IMG/VR virus record: IMGVR_UViG_3300007609_001696
Coordinates: 19,267-83,266 of that record
Strand: one strand, 5' to 3'
DNA: 64,000 bases
Source: a virus
Part shown: piece by piece, positions 1-8,293 of the stretch
Layout of the letters: the number at the start of each line of letters is the position of its first letter
Position numbering within the stretch: position 1 is the first letter of the stretch
Program-made: the position numbers and the translations under genes
The notes under the pieces: generated by a model
The model's database searches: none
Seen by the model: only the letters and a program-made list of their open reading frames with translations
Told to the model about the DNA's origin: nothing

Positions 1-658
1 CCAGATCGGCCTGATCACCAACCACAAACTTAAAATAGAGGTTGCTGTTAGGAATGTTAGAATATTCCACTGCAATTTCAGGCCTAATAGCAGAATCCCA
101 AGATTCTCCCGAAACACTGAGTTTTGGGCTACAAGAAAAAGTCCATGTAATCTGCTTTTGAGTTTCGAGGAATTCACGGAAAGGTCCGCGTAGCTGTTGA
201 GTTGTATTTGTCTCAAAAGTGACATTTTTTAAATCCTTCATTTTAGGGTGGCCGAACAGATCTGCGTACAATCTTTGCCATCCTAGTAGAGGTTCCCCTC
301 CTGTTAAAATAAGATGTATGTCTTGCCCGTTGTCTAGTGTCCAACTGCCGTTTGGTGTTAACTCCAGTAATCGATCTACTACTTCATCAAGTTCACTATC
401 AGTAGCAAGGTGCTTAAACCTAGGATCCCAACTAGCGTAGCTGTCGCATCCGGTGCGTACAAGAGGTAGTTCCTCAAATGTTGTATAATCTGTTGCAATG
501 ACATTTTTATATTCCTCACTTAATTGGCCTTTGGGCATGCCAAAACCTTCGCATTTAAAATTGCAGCCAAATGTACGCAGGAATACACTAGGCACGCCTA
601 CAAACTGTCCTTCGCCTTGCACACTATAAAATGCTTCTGTGTATCTTAACTTTGGCAT
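1..658 (-). CDS. queE: 7-carboxy-7-deazaguanine synthase QueE (partial, C-terminus beyond window)
   Basis: Radical SAM enzyme that makes 7-carboxy-7-deazaguanine from carboxytetrahydropterin in the preQ0 pathway. The visible protein opens MPKLRYTEAFYSVQGEGQFV, the QueE start with the QGEG substrate-binding motif. A CNFKC cluster motif follows, with a third cysteine about 45 residues later in GCDSYASWD, so the loop is longer than in E. coli QueE. LILTGGEPLL is the radical SAM GGEP motif. Its ATG overlaps the queD stop as TAATG, so the two are translationally coupled. The reading frame is open to base 1 and the stop lies outside. The family assignment is firm; a role in phage DNA modification is inferred from dpdA at 12.3 kb. 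Confidence 0.9.
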   Translation of the reverse strand, partial: MPKLRYTEAFYSVQGEGQFVGVPSVFLRTFGCNFKCEGFGMPKGQLSEEYKNVIATDYTTFEELPLVRTGCDSYASWDPRFKHLATDSELDEVVDRLLELTPNGSWTLDNGQDIHLILTGGEPLLGWQRLYADLFGHPKMKDLKNVTFETNTTQQLRGPFREFLETQKQITWTFSCSPKLSVSGESWDSAIRPEIAVEYSNIPNSNLYFKFVVGDQADL

Positions 659-1245
659 TATTTTTCTAGCCTTGCTAATGCATCTTGCGGTGACTCCCAG
701 TCCCATTCAGGAATCATTGGCAATGTCTTGTCCTTTGCCATTTTACGCTGTGCGTCAGTTTTAGCAGTTTCCTCATCAACTTCGCACATAGCATCGTTGC
801 GATCATGCTCGTACACACGCACTCGCTCTACATAACAACGACCTTGTGTGATCTTGTAAATGTAGTGATTAACATGTTCCCAGATAAACAAACTGCTCAT
901 TTCCATGCTTACGCCACTGGGCAATACACGTAATGTGCCCAATAGGCCATTTGTTTCGATGTGATCACTGCCGCGAAGTTGCTCCAATCGCGGATCGTCT
1001 GCTGGAAGAACAGTAACATGATCAAAATAGTATTCTAAAAACTCCTTCACAGGCTTTAGCCCGCCAAACGGAACAATCCATCCATGCTCGTCTGGTTCAC
1101 CTGCAAATGTAAATTCTACACTGCGATCATATCCGTGAATTTGGGCACAATGTCCAGGTGATCCATCTTCTTTGATATCAAACCACTGTGCATGCCCACA
1201 AGGTAGATACTTGTATACTTTGGTTGACTTAATCTTAATACTCAT
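658..1245 (-). CDS. queD: 6-carboxytetrahydropterin synthase QueD
   Basis: A 6-pyruvoyl-tetrahydropterin-synthase-fold enzyme that converts dihydroneopterin triphosphate to 6-carboxytetrahydropterin, the step before QueE. Visible signatures are GHAQWFD near residue 18, CAQIHGYDRSVEF (zinc-binding His and T-fold strand), and GGLKPVKEFLEYYFDHVTVLPADDP, which corresponds to the family's D..LK...DH..LN region. At 195 residues it is longer than most QueD (about 120), with an extended charged C-terminus. A strong Shine-Dalgarno (GGAGG) precedes the ATG. A host-type promoter and a late promoter lie 80-120 nt upstream. It is coupled to queE. Confidence 0.88.
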   Translation of the reverse strand: MSIKIKSTKVYKYLPCGHAQWFDIKEDGSPGHCAQIHGYDRSVEFTFAGEPDEHGWIVPFGGLKPVKEFLEYYFDHVTVLPADDPRLEQLRGSDHIETNGLLGTLRVLPSGVSMEMSSLFIWEHVNHYIYKITQGRCYVERVRVYEHDRNDAMCEVDEETAKTDAQRKMAKDKTLPMIPEWDWESPQDALARLEK

Positions 1246-1311
1246 CTCTTGCCTCCGTTGAGTAAGTTTGATGACGCAGAATTTTTAAAGTGGGTTGATG
1301 TCGAGACCACT

Positions 1312-1334
1312 GTGTATAATAGAGTATTATACAC
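1312..1334. repeat. Perfect 10-bp inverted repeat over the queD -10 box
   Basis: GTGTATAATA, a 3-nt spacer GAG, then TATTATACAC: a perfect 23-nt palindrome. It contains TATAAT-type hexamers on both strands and covers the -10 of the minus-strand promoter upstream of queD. This is the geometry of an operator for a dimeric repressor, or of two face-to-face promoters. Function is inferred. Confidence 0.6.
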
Positions 1335-1354
1335 GGTATACGAGGATTTGTAAA
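1326..1354 (-). promoter_or_regulatory. Sigma70-type promoter for queD-queE
   Basis: On the minus strand, TTTACA, a 17-nt spacer and TATAAT lead into the queD leader. It matches the host-type promoters found before other genes in this window, which mostly have a perfect TTGACA -35. Confidence 0.65.
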
Positions 1355-1355
1355 G

Positions 1356-1871
1356 TTATTTATCACAGATCTGTATTGCAAGAACACTGCGAAGCTCCCC
1401 GCAGTTTCTTGTAGGAGCACGGCCAACATGCGGGTACTTGCTGTTGAAAATTACAGCAGTGCCCGGTTTTGGTAAAACTGATGTGGTACTGTCTTCAAAA
1501 ATAAAAGTTTCTCCGCCCCAGTTATGATCCCAGCGTTTGTTGAGATACAAAACACAGGTGATGTGATCATCGTCAGGATGATCTATGTGCACATCCCCAT
1601 CTAATCCATAGGTGTTGCCTGCAATCATTACTCTTAGTATTTTTTTGTTCGGATAAAGATCCAACAATTGTTTTACAAGTTCTTTTACGCTTGTAACACA
1701 AATATCTTTGAATCGTGATGCATATAGATCATATAAATTGATAAACCACATAGGATATGCAGTGTTTTCGTTGCTTTTCTGACCAAATCTCCACAACGGT
1801 TGATTTATAAGTTCTCGATTTATTTGTTCCAACTGTTGTTCAGTTGCAAAATTATCTATAATTTGACTCAT
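1356..1871 (-). CDS. 2OG-Fe(II) oxygenase, prolyl-hydroxylase type
   Basis: Predicted 2-oxoglutarate/Fe(II)-dependent dioxygenase of the phage-common P4H type. The iron facial triad is readable: HIDHPDDDH (the HxD) in the second half, then YPHVGRAPTR with the distal His and the Arg that usually binds 2OG. The GGETFIF strand is typical of the double-stranded beta-helix. The start is placed at MSQIIDNF (171 aa); longer starts run deep into the next gene. Its target is unknown: protein, sugar or modified base. It sits in the 7-deazaguanine neighbourhood. Confidence 0.8.
   Translation of the reverse strand: MSQIIDNFATEQQLEQINRELINQPLWRFGQKSNENTAYPMWFINLYDLYASRFKDICVTSVKELVKQLLDLYPNKKILRVMIAGNTYGLDGDVHIDHPDDDHITCVLYLNKRWDHNWGGETFIFEDSTTSVLPKPGTAVIFNSKYPHVGRAPTRNCGELRSVLAIQICDK
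1357..1364 (-). promoter_or_regulatory. T4-late-type promoter GATAAATA
   Basis: GATAAATA on the minus strand overlaps the stop codon of the upstream oxygenase gene (GAT AAA TAA). It would start transcription near 1351, about 105 nt before queD. Confidence 0.5.
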
Positions 1872-2037
1872 TGTTCTTTGATAGTGCCGCAACAGCCTCG
1901 GTTTGAACATCTAATAACAATTCTCGAATCATGTCTTGTCTGAGACTGTTGAAGCCACGATCTATTTGCCATTTGTGAAGTTCCAACACATTGTCTAACT
2001 TATCTTTGAGATCTTGTACAATTTTTTCACTGATCAT
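1852..2037 (-). CDS. Small helical protein, unknown function
   Basis: 61-residue protein starting MISEKIVQDL, with predicted amphipathic helices and no recognisable catalytic motif. It overlaps the oxygenase start by about 20 nt and the upstream small gene by 11 nt, so it is part of the same tightly coupled operon. Not recognised. Confidence 0.55.
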   Translation of the reverse strand: MISEKIVQDLKDKLDNVLELHKWQIDRGFNSLRQDMIRELLLDVQTEAVAALSKNNESNYR

Positions 2038-2209
2038 TTTCAGAATCCTTTTTATCGCTAATACTCCACGTGCCGTCTTTGTTATCATGCCAGTATAGCA
2101 CAGTGCCTTCTTTCCAGCCCATTTCTTCCAACAAACTTTCTGGAAAAGGCAAGATTAAATTGCCCTCGTTGTCCTCTTCGAGGTTTGCAACATAATTTTT
2201 ATCATTCAT
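2027..2209 (-). CDS. AbrB-like small protein
   Basis: 60 residues. GNLILPFPESLLEEMGWKEG resembles the SpoVT/AbrB swapped-hairpin pattern (G.l.lP..ll..lGw..Gd). It is widespread in T4-like marine phages. It could bind DNA or act as an antitoxin-like fold; no function can be assigned. It overlaps the phosphoribosyltransferase stop by 8 nt. Confidence 0.6.
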   Translation of the reverse strand: MNDKNYVANLEEDNEGNLILPFPESLLEEMGWKEGTVLYWHDNKDGTWSISDKKDSENDQ

Positions 2210-2768
2210 ACTTGCCTACGGCCTCCCATGGATACACAAGCCAAACGTCCTTTTCTGCTTTGTTAACTTCGTGGGCATAGTAACTAACCAAATCAAACTC
2301 TGAACTCAAATTTTCTGTGATCACAGCAAACCGCACGTTGCGTCCCCATACACTGTTCCATGCTTCTAGTTCATGTGGTAAACAACTGCTTTCCCAATCA
2401 TTTTTAATCCAGTTGAATGTAGCGCCTGTGTCGTTGATATCATCAACGATTAGAATATTTTTGCGTTGCTTTATGTCCCAACGACAGCCTGTTACGCCAC
2501 TTTCTTCTGTATAGTTATAACCAAACGCATCTTCGCTCATCCAGCAATTGGTCTCACTGCCGTGTCCGCTTTTATTGTCGCGAAGACTAACTTTAAGTGC
2601 TTCGCCGCCAACATCCAACATGTTGCTGATAATAGTAGCAGGAACATTACCACCTCTGGTTATACCTACAACGTAGTCAGGAATCCACGCATCTTTGTGC
2701 ATCTGAGTACAGATATCCATGCATGCTGTTTCTATGTCTTGCCAACTGTAGTAGTGTTTTTCTATCAT
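2202..2768 (-). CDS. Phosphoribosyltransferase-like protein
   Basis: Type I PRTase fold. NILIVDDINDTGATF is the PRPP-binding motif (hydrophobics, two acidics, D-TGAT loop). YVVGITRGGNVPATIIS is the first beta-alpha unit with the RGG typical of hypoxanthine or xanthine PRTases. The substrate base cannot be read from sequence. Related proteins occur in marine T4-like phages, and its position beside queE/queD suggests a role in nucleobase salvage or modified-base supply (inference). 188 aa. Confidence 0.8.
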   Translation of the reverse strand: MIEKHYYSWQDIETACMDICTQMHKDAWIPDYVVGITRGGNVPATIISNMLDVGGEALKVSLRDNKSGHGSETNCWMSEDAFGYNYTEESGVTGCRWDIKQRKNILIVDDINDTGATFNWIKNDWESSCLPHELEAWNSVWGRNVRFAVITENLSSEFDLVSYYAHEVNKAEKDVWLVYPWEAVGKYE

Positions 2769-3205
2769 AGTGCCTCCTTTGATCTAATGGAAAAATATTC
2801 TTCGTGATCTATCCACTGTCCTTGTCGCACAAATCCCCAGTTTCTTTTTTTGCTGAAAGGCATAAAAAGAGTCCATGCTGTGATGTCTGGATCTAACTCT
2901 ATACGATGCAAACTTTGCGGACTGCTTACTCTAAAATGCCCAGGCCCCCGCCACTTTGCCACAGGAATACCATTTACTGATACCCATTCCCAGTAGCCAC
3001 CTCTAAGAATAAAAGTAAAATATCCCCATGGGTGATCATGGAGGTCATCCGGGTCGCTTTTTAAAAACTTGTGCAAAAATACATTAAATGGAAAATTATT
3101 CCTATCCTTGATAAACAGATAATAGCGTTCCAAGTAAGGCTCTTTGCCTGTTCTGTCAAGTATCACTCGATGTCTGTTTAGTCGTTGCATTAATGTTTTA
3201 AACAT
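2765..3205 (-). CDS. Cupin-like phage protein
   Basis: 146 residues from MFKTLMQRLN; GGAG lies 5 nt upstream of this ATG, so it is preferred over the in-frame GTGs before it. A beta-rich core has a metal-site-like cluster DDLHDHPWGYF and a second half SLHRIELD, as in the cupin two-motif pattern. Enzymatic role unknown. ATGA-type overlap with the PRTase gene. Confidence 0.6.
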   Translation of the reverse strand: MFKTLMQRLNRHRVILDRTGKEPYLERYYLFIKDRNNFPFNVFLHKFLKSDPDDLHDHPWGYFTFILRGGYWEWVSVNGIPVAKWRGPGHFRVSSPQSLHRIELDPDITAWTLFMPFSKKRNWGFVRQGQWIDHEEYFSIRSKEAL

Positions 3206-3638
3206 CACCACTCCGTTTGATAGTATCGATCATGTGTTTTTGTTCTATCAAGTCTTCCAAACTGGGCAACGATTCTAGCTTGTGTTTCACTTCAGGACTG
3301 TCGCACAATGCTTGTTCTACCATTTCTACTCGGGTAATAATAGCATCCAGTTTATCGTCTATACGTTCCAGTGTTTCGGCAACTTTTATTTCTTTGCCTG
3401 CGCCTCTGTGTATGGTAACATCATTTGGCTGATCCAGTATATCTGTTAGTGTAAACGAATAGTCACTGTGATCGAACCAACCACTACCGCTCATGTTATC
3501 GTCTGAAAAAGACAAATCTAGGGCAGAATCATCTGCTCCTAGATCTAGTGTGATTGTGTCCTCTGTGTTGTTACTACAGTCCTCGCTGAGCACTATAATG
3601 TTAAAAGGATCATAATGGTGATTAGAATTTGAACTCAT
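3198..3638 (-). CDS. Acidic hypothetical protein
   Basis: 146 residues from MSSNSNHHYDPFN, which places the start 17 nt inside the preceding protease gene; further upstream starts would run deeper into it. Acidic N-terminal half, then a probable coiled coil (ERIDDKLDAIITRVEMVEQAL). Not recognised; possibly a structural or scaffold-like component. Confidence 0.55.
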   Translation of the reverse strand: MSSNSNHHYDPFNIIVLSEDCSNNTEDTITLDLGADDSALDLSFSDDNMSGSGWFDHSDYSFTLTDILDQPNDVTIHRGAGKEIKVAETLERIDDKLDAIITRVEMVEQALCDSPEVKHKLESLPSLEDLIEQKHMIDTIKRSGDV

Positions 3639-6600
3639 ATTCCACGCCGTATTCCACAACATCTTGATCTGTGCCGGCATAGTTGACCCTATTCTCAACG
3701 TATGCACCAAGGTTGTGATTGTCTGTATTATAACTTAAACTTACACCAAAGTCAACTTCGGTATAGCCACTGCTGAGATTTGCTGTTTGTCGCTGAGTGA
3801 TTACCTTGCCGTCTATGGTGCGTGCAACTGGAACATCTAAATTAAGATCCCCGCTTACAATCCGAGTAGGAATACTTGCTGTAGCACCAAACACATAGTC
3901 GCTAACATTTTTAAACATCCCGACATGAGCTGATACGCTTGTCACGTTGTTGACTTCAGAAACTAAACTACTGTCTGCACCGGCATTGTTAATGCTGTAT
4001 CCTAATTCTGTGCGTCCGATAAAGTCAAGCCCAAACATGTTCTTAGACGCTGTGTAAGCGCCGTACACAGTACGAGTATGATCATCTAATGCAAATACTC
4101 CACTAAAATCATTGCCCAACAATTGATCTTTTTCTTGCACAAACCCAATCTCCCAACTGTTGTACTGTTTGGCAATACCAAACGAGTTTTGGTTGTGTCC
4201 TGATACTACCAAGCCCATTGCACGTTGAACACTGCCTGCTAGACTAGCAAAACTGGACGTGACCTTACCTTGACTGAGATCCTTGGCCCAACTAGCGACA
4301 CGAGTATCTTCTGTAAAGTTAGCACTGCTGAGATCAACGTAGAAGTCACGTTCAAACTTGTCCAGCACCATTGTATTGCTAGCCACACTTCCTAAGTTGA
4401 TGTTACCTCCGACACCGCCGCTCAACTGTGCTACGCCGCCATCGGTTCGGCCTGTTTTGGGGATTCCGGTAGCACCCACTGGTTGCGTAGCACTATCCAT
4501 GTCAAGCAATCCTTGTCCGTGTACATTTTCATTGTAGTTGGGAATGTCTTTGTTTGCTGTAGTTAGTACTAATTTAGCCAAGTTTGGTGCTGTCATGTGT
4601 GGCCACATTTGATGCAACACTGCTACTGCACCTGCAACTGCCGGAGCTGCCATACTAGTTCCACTCATATGATTGTAATTGTTGTTGCGCACACTGCTAT
4701 AAACACTGCTCCCCGGAGCCATAATATAGAAGTCTTTGATCCTGTATGCATCGTTGCACTGTTGAACAGCATCATTCCAATCCAAGCAAACATGTCCTGC
4801 TTTATTACTGGACGGATCGATGCGATCGTTTGCCGAGTTCCAGTTGCCTACAATCAACATTCTGCCATCTAACACAAGATCGCCATTGTCGTCTGTGACT
4901 GTGGCCATTAGACCCGGGTAAGCTGCGTAGTCTAGTCCGTCGTTGCCGGCAGCCACTGTTAGTACAGTTTGATTGTTGTCTGCAGATACCCAATTTTTTG
5001 TGTCATCTACATAACCATTGTAACCGTTGGTGCTGTAGTACCAATGGTTGTTGCTGAACATACCATTGCCGTGGCTCTCAAGATTGTTTTTCCAGCCACT
5101 GTCGAAATTACTGCTGGCACTCATGTTGTAAACCACTGCTCCGTTTTGATGTGCCCAAGCAAGCCCTTGCTTGGCGTAAAAGAAACTGTAACCCGTGTTG
5201 TTGGTTACTTTGGCAATTAGCAGTTTAGCATCAGGTGCAACACCCACGGATCCGTTGTTGTTCAACTCTCCGGCTGCAATACCGGCTACATGAGTGCCAT
5301 GACCGTCTAAATCACTGACATTTGAAGATCCGTCTAAGAAATTTTTAGTGCCAATTATTTGATCGTCCAATTCTGCATGATTAACGTCGGCACCTGTGTC
5401 GGCAATAGCAATAATACTGCCTTTGCCCGTCCATCCTCTGCTCCATGCAGCATCTACTTTGATTTCTGCAAGATGATCATCGCCTTTGCTGTCAGTGGCC
5501 CAAAATTCTTGCTTGCTTCTATATTCGTCTGCAGAAAGCACACCGGCAGTAGGAGTGCCTAATGCTGAATCAGAATATTCAACATCAACATATCCGTCAA
5601 AATCGTCTTCAACTTCTTGTGTATCATCCACAGATTGATTGTTCTTTATGGATACATCAGTTTGTTCAACCACAGTTTCTTTTTTAGGAGAAGCAATTAT
5701 TTCTTCTGTGGTTACACGGCGAACAATTTTTGTTTTTGTACTTTCGTCGCTGTATGTTTCCTTGATTGTATCATCCCAGATAGTTTCCACTACTTCGATC
5801 TGACCGGTTGTAATTCTATATTCGGTATACTCTGCGATCACAGTATCACCGTTGGAATTTACACTTTCCTCCTCGTAGACACGAATAAGTAACTTTCTCA
5901 CGTCTCCGTCTTTGACTTCGATAATTCTGCGAGCCTTCATTTCGGTACCCATAACTGTTGACTCGGTAAGCGAAACAACTGGCTCTTCAACAACTGGTTC
6001 TTCTACCACTGGCTCTTCAACAACTGGCTCTTCTACCACTGGCTCTTCTTCAACTACCACTGGCTCTTCTTCAACTACCACTGGCTCTTCAACTACCACT
6101 GGTTCTTCAACTACCACTGGCTCTTCTTCAACTACCACTGGCTCTTCAACTACCACTGGCTCTTCTTCGATAACTACTTCGCCGTCGGAGCCGGTTACTA
6201 CTACTAAATTGTTTTCCTGTATGATATTATCTGCTTGTTGTTGTGATTCTACAGCAACAATTTGAGATTCGGAATAGATATAATTTTCAAATTGCCCCGG
6301 ATCGGCAATAATGTTTGCTTGTGAAACATCAATAGGTTTGCCGTAGCTGATTTGTTCTACCAAGGGTTTGACTTTTTGCGATAAAAACTTAAAACTGGCC
6401 GCGGCAGTGTAATAATCACTGCTGTACAATATTTGTGCTTGTTTGATTGGATCTAGCTGATTAATAGAAGCCTGTAAAGCAGACCATGTTGACTCGAGCG
6501 CACGAATTGCTCTTGTAGCTGTGTGTGCTATTTGTTGATCAGAACCTGTGGGATTGGTCAGACTACTCAGTCGCCCAAGTGCATTTAATTGTTGTTCGAG

Positions 6601-6768
6601 ACCGCTGATATTAGCTTGTACTTGAGAAATATTTTGGTTTAACCCGGCTTCGTTGAGAATGTTTTGCACAGGTTGAGAAATGGTGTTTGCACCAGAGTTA
6701 CCTCCACTGCCGCATCCCGCCAACAGGGCTGTAGCCGAAACTGCAAGTGCTAATTTTGAATACTTCAT
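3622..6768 (-). CDS. Subtilisin-family (S8) lipoprotein with C-terminal beta-barrel, autotransporter-like
   Basis: 1048-residue predicted cell-surface serine protease. A lipoprotein signal peptide ends in the lipobox LLAGC (Cys19). A helical segment and then about 60 residues of VVVEEP-type acidic repeats (near 200-262) form a stalk. The S8 domain has the complete triad: Asp457 in IADTGADVNH, His490 in DGHGTHVAG and Ser705 in SGTSMAAPAVAG. The last 250 or so residues are alternating polar/nonpolar strands ending in YEFKF, the terminal aromatic of outer-membrane barrels. The layout resembles NalP-type lipoprotein autotransporters. A TTGACA/TATACT promoter precedes it, suggesting early expression. 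Such a protein is unusual in a T4-like phage. Role unknown: envelope remodelling, exclusion or host surface proteolysis. Confidence 0.85.
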   Translation of the reverse strand: MKYSKLALAVSATALLAGCGSGGNSGANTISQPVQNILNEAGLNQNISQVQANISGLEQQLNALGRLSSLTNPTGSDQQIAHTATRAIRALESTWSALQASINQLDPIKQAQILYSSDYYTAAASFKFLSQKVKPLVEQISYGKPIDVSQANIIADPGQFENYIYSESQIVAVESQQQADNIIQENNLVVVTGSDGEVVIEEEPVVVEEPVVVEEEPVVVEEPVVVEEPVVVEEEPVVVEEEPVVEEPVVEEPVVEEPVVEEPVVSLTESTVMGTEMKARRIIEVKDGDVRKLLIRVYEEESVNSNGDTVIAEYTEYRITTGQIEVVETIWDDTIKETYSDESTKTKIVRRVTTEEIIASPKKETVVEQTDVSIKNNQSVDDTQEVEDDFDGYVDVEYSDSALGTPTAGVLSADEYRSKQEFWATDSKGDDHLAEIKVDAAWSRGWTGKGSIIAIADTGADVNHAELDDQIIGTKNFLDGSSNVSDLDGHGTHVAGIAAGELNNNGSVGVAPDAKLLIAKVTNNTGYSFFYAKQGLAWAHQNGAVVYNMSASSNFDSGWKNNLESHGNGMFSNNHWYYSTNGYNGYVDDTKNWVSADNNQTVLTVAAGNDGLDYAAYPGLMATVTDDNGDLVLDGRMLIVGNWNSANDRIDPSSNKAGHVCLDWNDAVQQCNDAYRIKDFYIMAPGSSVYSSVRNNNYNHMSGTSMAAPAVAGAVAVLHQMWPHMTAPNLAKLVLTTANKDIPNYNENVHGQGLLDMDSATQPVGATGIPKTGRTDGGVAQLSGGVGGNINLGSVASNTMVLDKFERDFYVDLSSANFTEDTRVASWAKDLSQGKVTSSFASLAGSVQRAMGLVVSGHNQNSFGIAKQYNSWEIGFVQEKDQLLGNDFSGVFALDDHTRTVYGAYTASKNMFGLDFIGRTELGYSINNAGADSSLVSEVNNVTSVSAHVGMFKNVSDYVFGATASIPTRIVSGDLNLDVPVARTIDGKVITQRQTANLSSGYTEVDFGVSLSYNTDNHNLGAYVENRVNYAGTDQDVVEYGVEYEFKF
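5978..6170. repeat. Tandem repeat encoding VVVEEP/VVEEP units
   Basis: Short in-frame repeats of a 15-21 nt unit (plus strand reads TCTTCaACTACCACTGG-like) inside the protease gene. They code for an extended, acidic, proline-spaced linker between the N-terminal region and the catalytic domain. Copy number is probably variable. Confidence 0.85.
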
Positions 6769-6801
6769 TGATTGCTTCTCTTGTTTACTACCTACAAGTA
6801 T

Positions 6802-6829
6802 AGTATATAGAATACAATTATTTTGTCAA
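6802..6829 (-). promoter_or_regulatory. Sigma70-type promoter for the S8 protease
   Basis: TTGACA, 16 nt, TATACT on the minus strand, with predicted start near 6795 and a leader of about 27 nt. The -35 box overlaps the stop codon of the small membrane-protein gene upstream. Confidence 0.75.
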
Positions 6830-6972
6830 CCAAAAATAGCTACAAAAAGCAAAAAAGATATGAGAAGTATGATTAATATGCCAAACACTTGTAGCACAAA
6901 GTCAACTATACTTCTCATGGTATTAGGAAACAGCAACACAAGAAGTATTGCTGTTAATAAAAAAACTATCAA
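6826..6972 (-). CDS. Small two-helix membrane protein (TTG start)
   Basis: 48 residues if the TTG overlapping the upstream stop (AATTGATAG) is used, or 30 residues from an internal ATG at 6918. Either way it is almost entirely hydrophobic, with two transmembrane stretches in the longer form separated by PNTMRS. Function unknown. Confidence 0.5.
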   Translation of the reverse strand: MIVFLLTAILLVLLFPNTMRSIVDFVLQVFGILIILLISFLLFVAIFG

Positions 6973-7700
6973 TTAGCCTTCCAAATGTCGGCATAGTAGC
7001 CCTTGCCAGTGGTATCGCCGCCGTCGTTGTCAACTTCATTGCCGTTGTATGTAACACCCACAATAGTGTCTTCGCCGTTCAAGTATTCTACTACTTGCAA
7101 ACGCAGTTTAGCAGGATCAAACTGTTCCCCATTTGTCAGATGCAGTACTCCATCGAAAAATGTGCCTTTTTCTGAGCTAAACATTTGAGCAACATACTCA
7201 CTGGGTGCTTCGTCGCAACAGGAGTATTCTTGAATCTCGATGTATTCTTCGCCTGAGTTTTCATAGATTTCGTCAGCTAGTGCAGCGACTTCTTGATGTT
7301 CCAATACTGTGTCCAGTAACGTTGACTCATAATCTTCGCCGTCGACTTCGTTGATTTCAATCATGGCACTGTCATAGTCTGCGCCAAATGTATGTTCGAA
7401 TTCCTCTGGCGGTTCATACCATGGACGAGCATCACCATCTTCGTCGATCATAAAATGAGCTTCATCTGGCACATCGTCGATGTAGTCGAAATCATACTCG
7501 TCGTCTTCTGAACTTACCATGTAATGCACTAGATCAGCGTCGCCGTGTTCTTCTACCACTGGTTTCCAAAAATCGTGTGCTTGTTTACTAACACTCATGT
7601 AAGAGGATTCTCCTCCGTATCCATTGATAGTGATGCGGTAATAACGATCCGGGCGTTTGATTGCTTGAATAAGTTCTTCTTGCTGTTCTACAGTTGCCAC
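6969..7700 (-). CDS. Acidic conserved phage protein
   Basis: 243 residues, very rich in Asp and Glu (for example SSEDDEYDFDYIDDVPDE). A C-terminal region of about 45 residues (YNGNEVDNDGGDTTGKGYY) looks like a small beta domain. Similar acidic proteins are common in marine myoviruses, but no activity is known. A DNA-mimic or structural role is possible and unproven. Confidence 0.6.
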   Translation of the reverse strand: MATVEQQEELIQAIKRPDRYYRITINGYGGESSYMSVSKQAHDFWKPVVEEHGDADLVHYMVSSEDDEYDFDYIDDVPDEAHFMIDEDGDARPWYEPPEEFEHTFGADYDSAMIEINEVDGEDYESTLLDTVLEHQEVAALADEIYENSGEEYIEIQEYSCCDEAPSEYVAQMFSSEKGTFFDGVLHLTNGEQFDPAKLRLQVVEYLNGEDTIVGVTYNGNEVDNDGGDTTGKGYYADIWKAN

Positions 7701-8293
7701 TTTATACTCCTACAGTCTGGGTAGCTAAAATCATTGTGTTGAAATATTTCTTTTCTGCGCAGTTTGTTGTTGGCTATTACACATTCTTCCGGACGCATGT
7801 AATAGTGATAGCCGATCGAAATAGTGCCTTCGATCCACGGACTATCTCTCAAGTCTCTGCCATCGTACCTGGCACGACTCAGCCATTCATATGCATCTTT
7901 GTTGTCAGTTAGTATAGCACCTCCTAAGCCAATGTCAAGAGGTTTTCCACGTCCAAAGCTCAAGCATTGAAATTGTCCTGCACGGTACATATTGGGTTCT
8001 AATCTTCTAGCACTGTCCCACACAGGCGATGGTGCCATTTGGTATTCATACTCCCAATCATAATTGCAGTATTCAAAAGGTATGTGCAACTTGTGCAGTG
8101 TTTGTGGCACACTCAAATATGTATATGCCGGAATCTCCAACGGCTCTAACCATTTCAAGTACCGCAAGCAAAGCTCAATTGCGTGGGTACATCTGTCTGT
8201 GGTCACTGCATAAGGTGCCCCAGTGAATTCTGCTAGTTTAGTTTCAAAATCAAAAATAGCATCAAATGGATCTTTGTAATTAGTTAAATCCAC
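7688..8293 (-). CDS. DegT/DnrJ/EryC1-like PLP aminotransferase homologue (short)
   Basis: Resembles sugar aminotransferases of the DegT family. FETKLAEFTGAPYAVTT is the entry motif, IPAYTYLSVPQTL the cofactor-binding segment, and SFGRGKPLDIGLGGAI the region with the PLP-binding Lys. At about 201 residues it is roughly half the usual length, lacking much of the C-terminal domain. It may be a minimal or inactive version. The start is taken as the GTG at 8293, overlapping the previous gene by 14 nt; the upstream ATG would overlap by 86 nt. With GalE and a glycosyltransferase next door, a sugar-modification role is likely. Confidence 0.65.
   Translation of the reverse strand: MDLTNYKDPFDAIFDFETKLAEFTGAPYAVTTDRCTHAIELCLRYLKWLEPLEIPAYTYLSVPQTLHKLHIPFEYCNYDWEYEYQMAPSPVWDSARRLEPNMYRAGQFQCLSFGRGKPLDIGLGGAILTDNKDAYEWLSRARYDGRDLRDSPWIEGTISIGYHYYMRPEECVIANNKLRRKEIFQHNDFSYPDCRSIKWQL

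Noticed and set aside
5978-6170. CRISPR-like short repeats
   Set aside because: No spacers; the repeats are contiguous, in frame and protein-coding.
5912-6265. Plus-strand open frame rich in TTGSS repeats
   Set aside because: It is the opposite strand of the VVEEP repeat inside the protease gene; no Shine-Dalgarno, and the protease motifs prove the minus frame.
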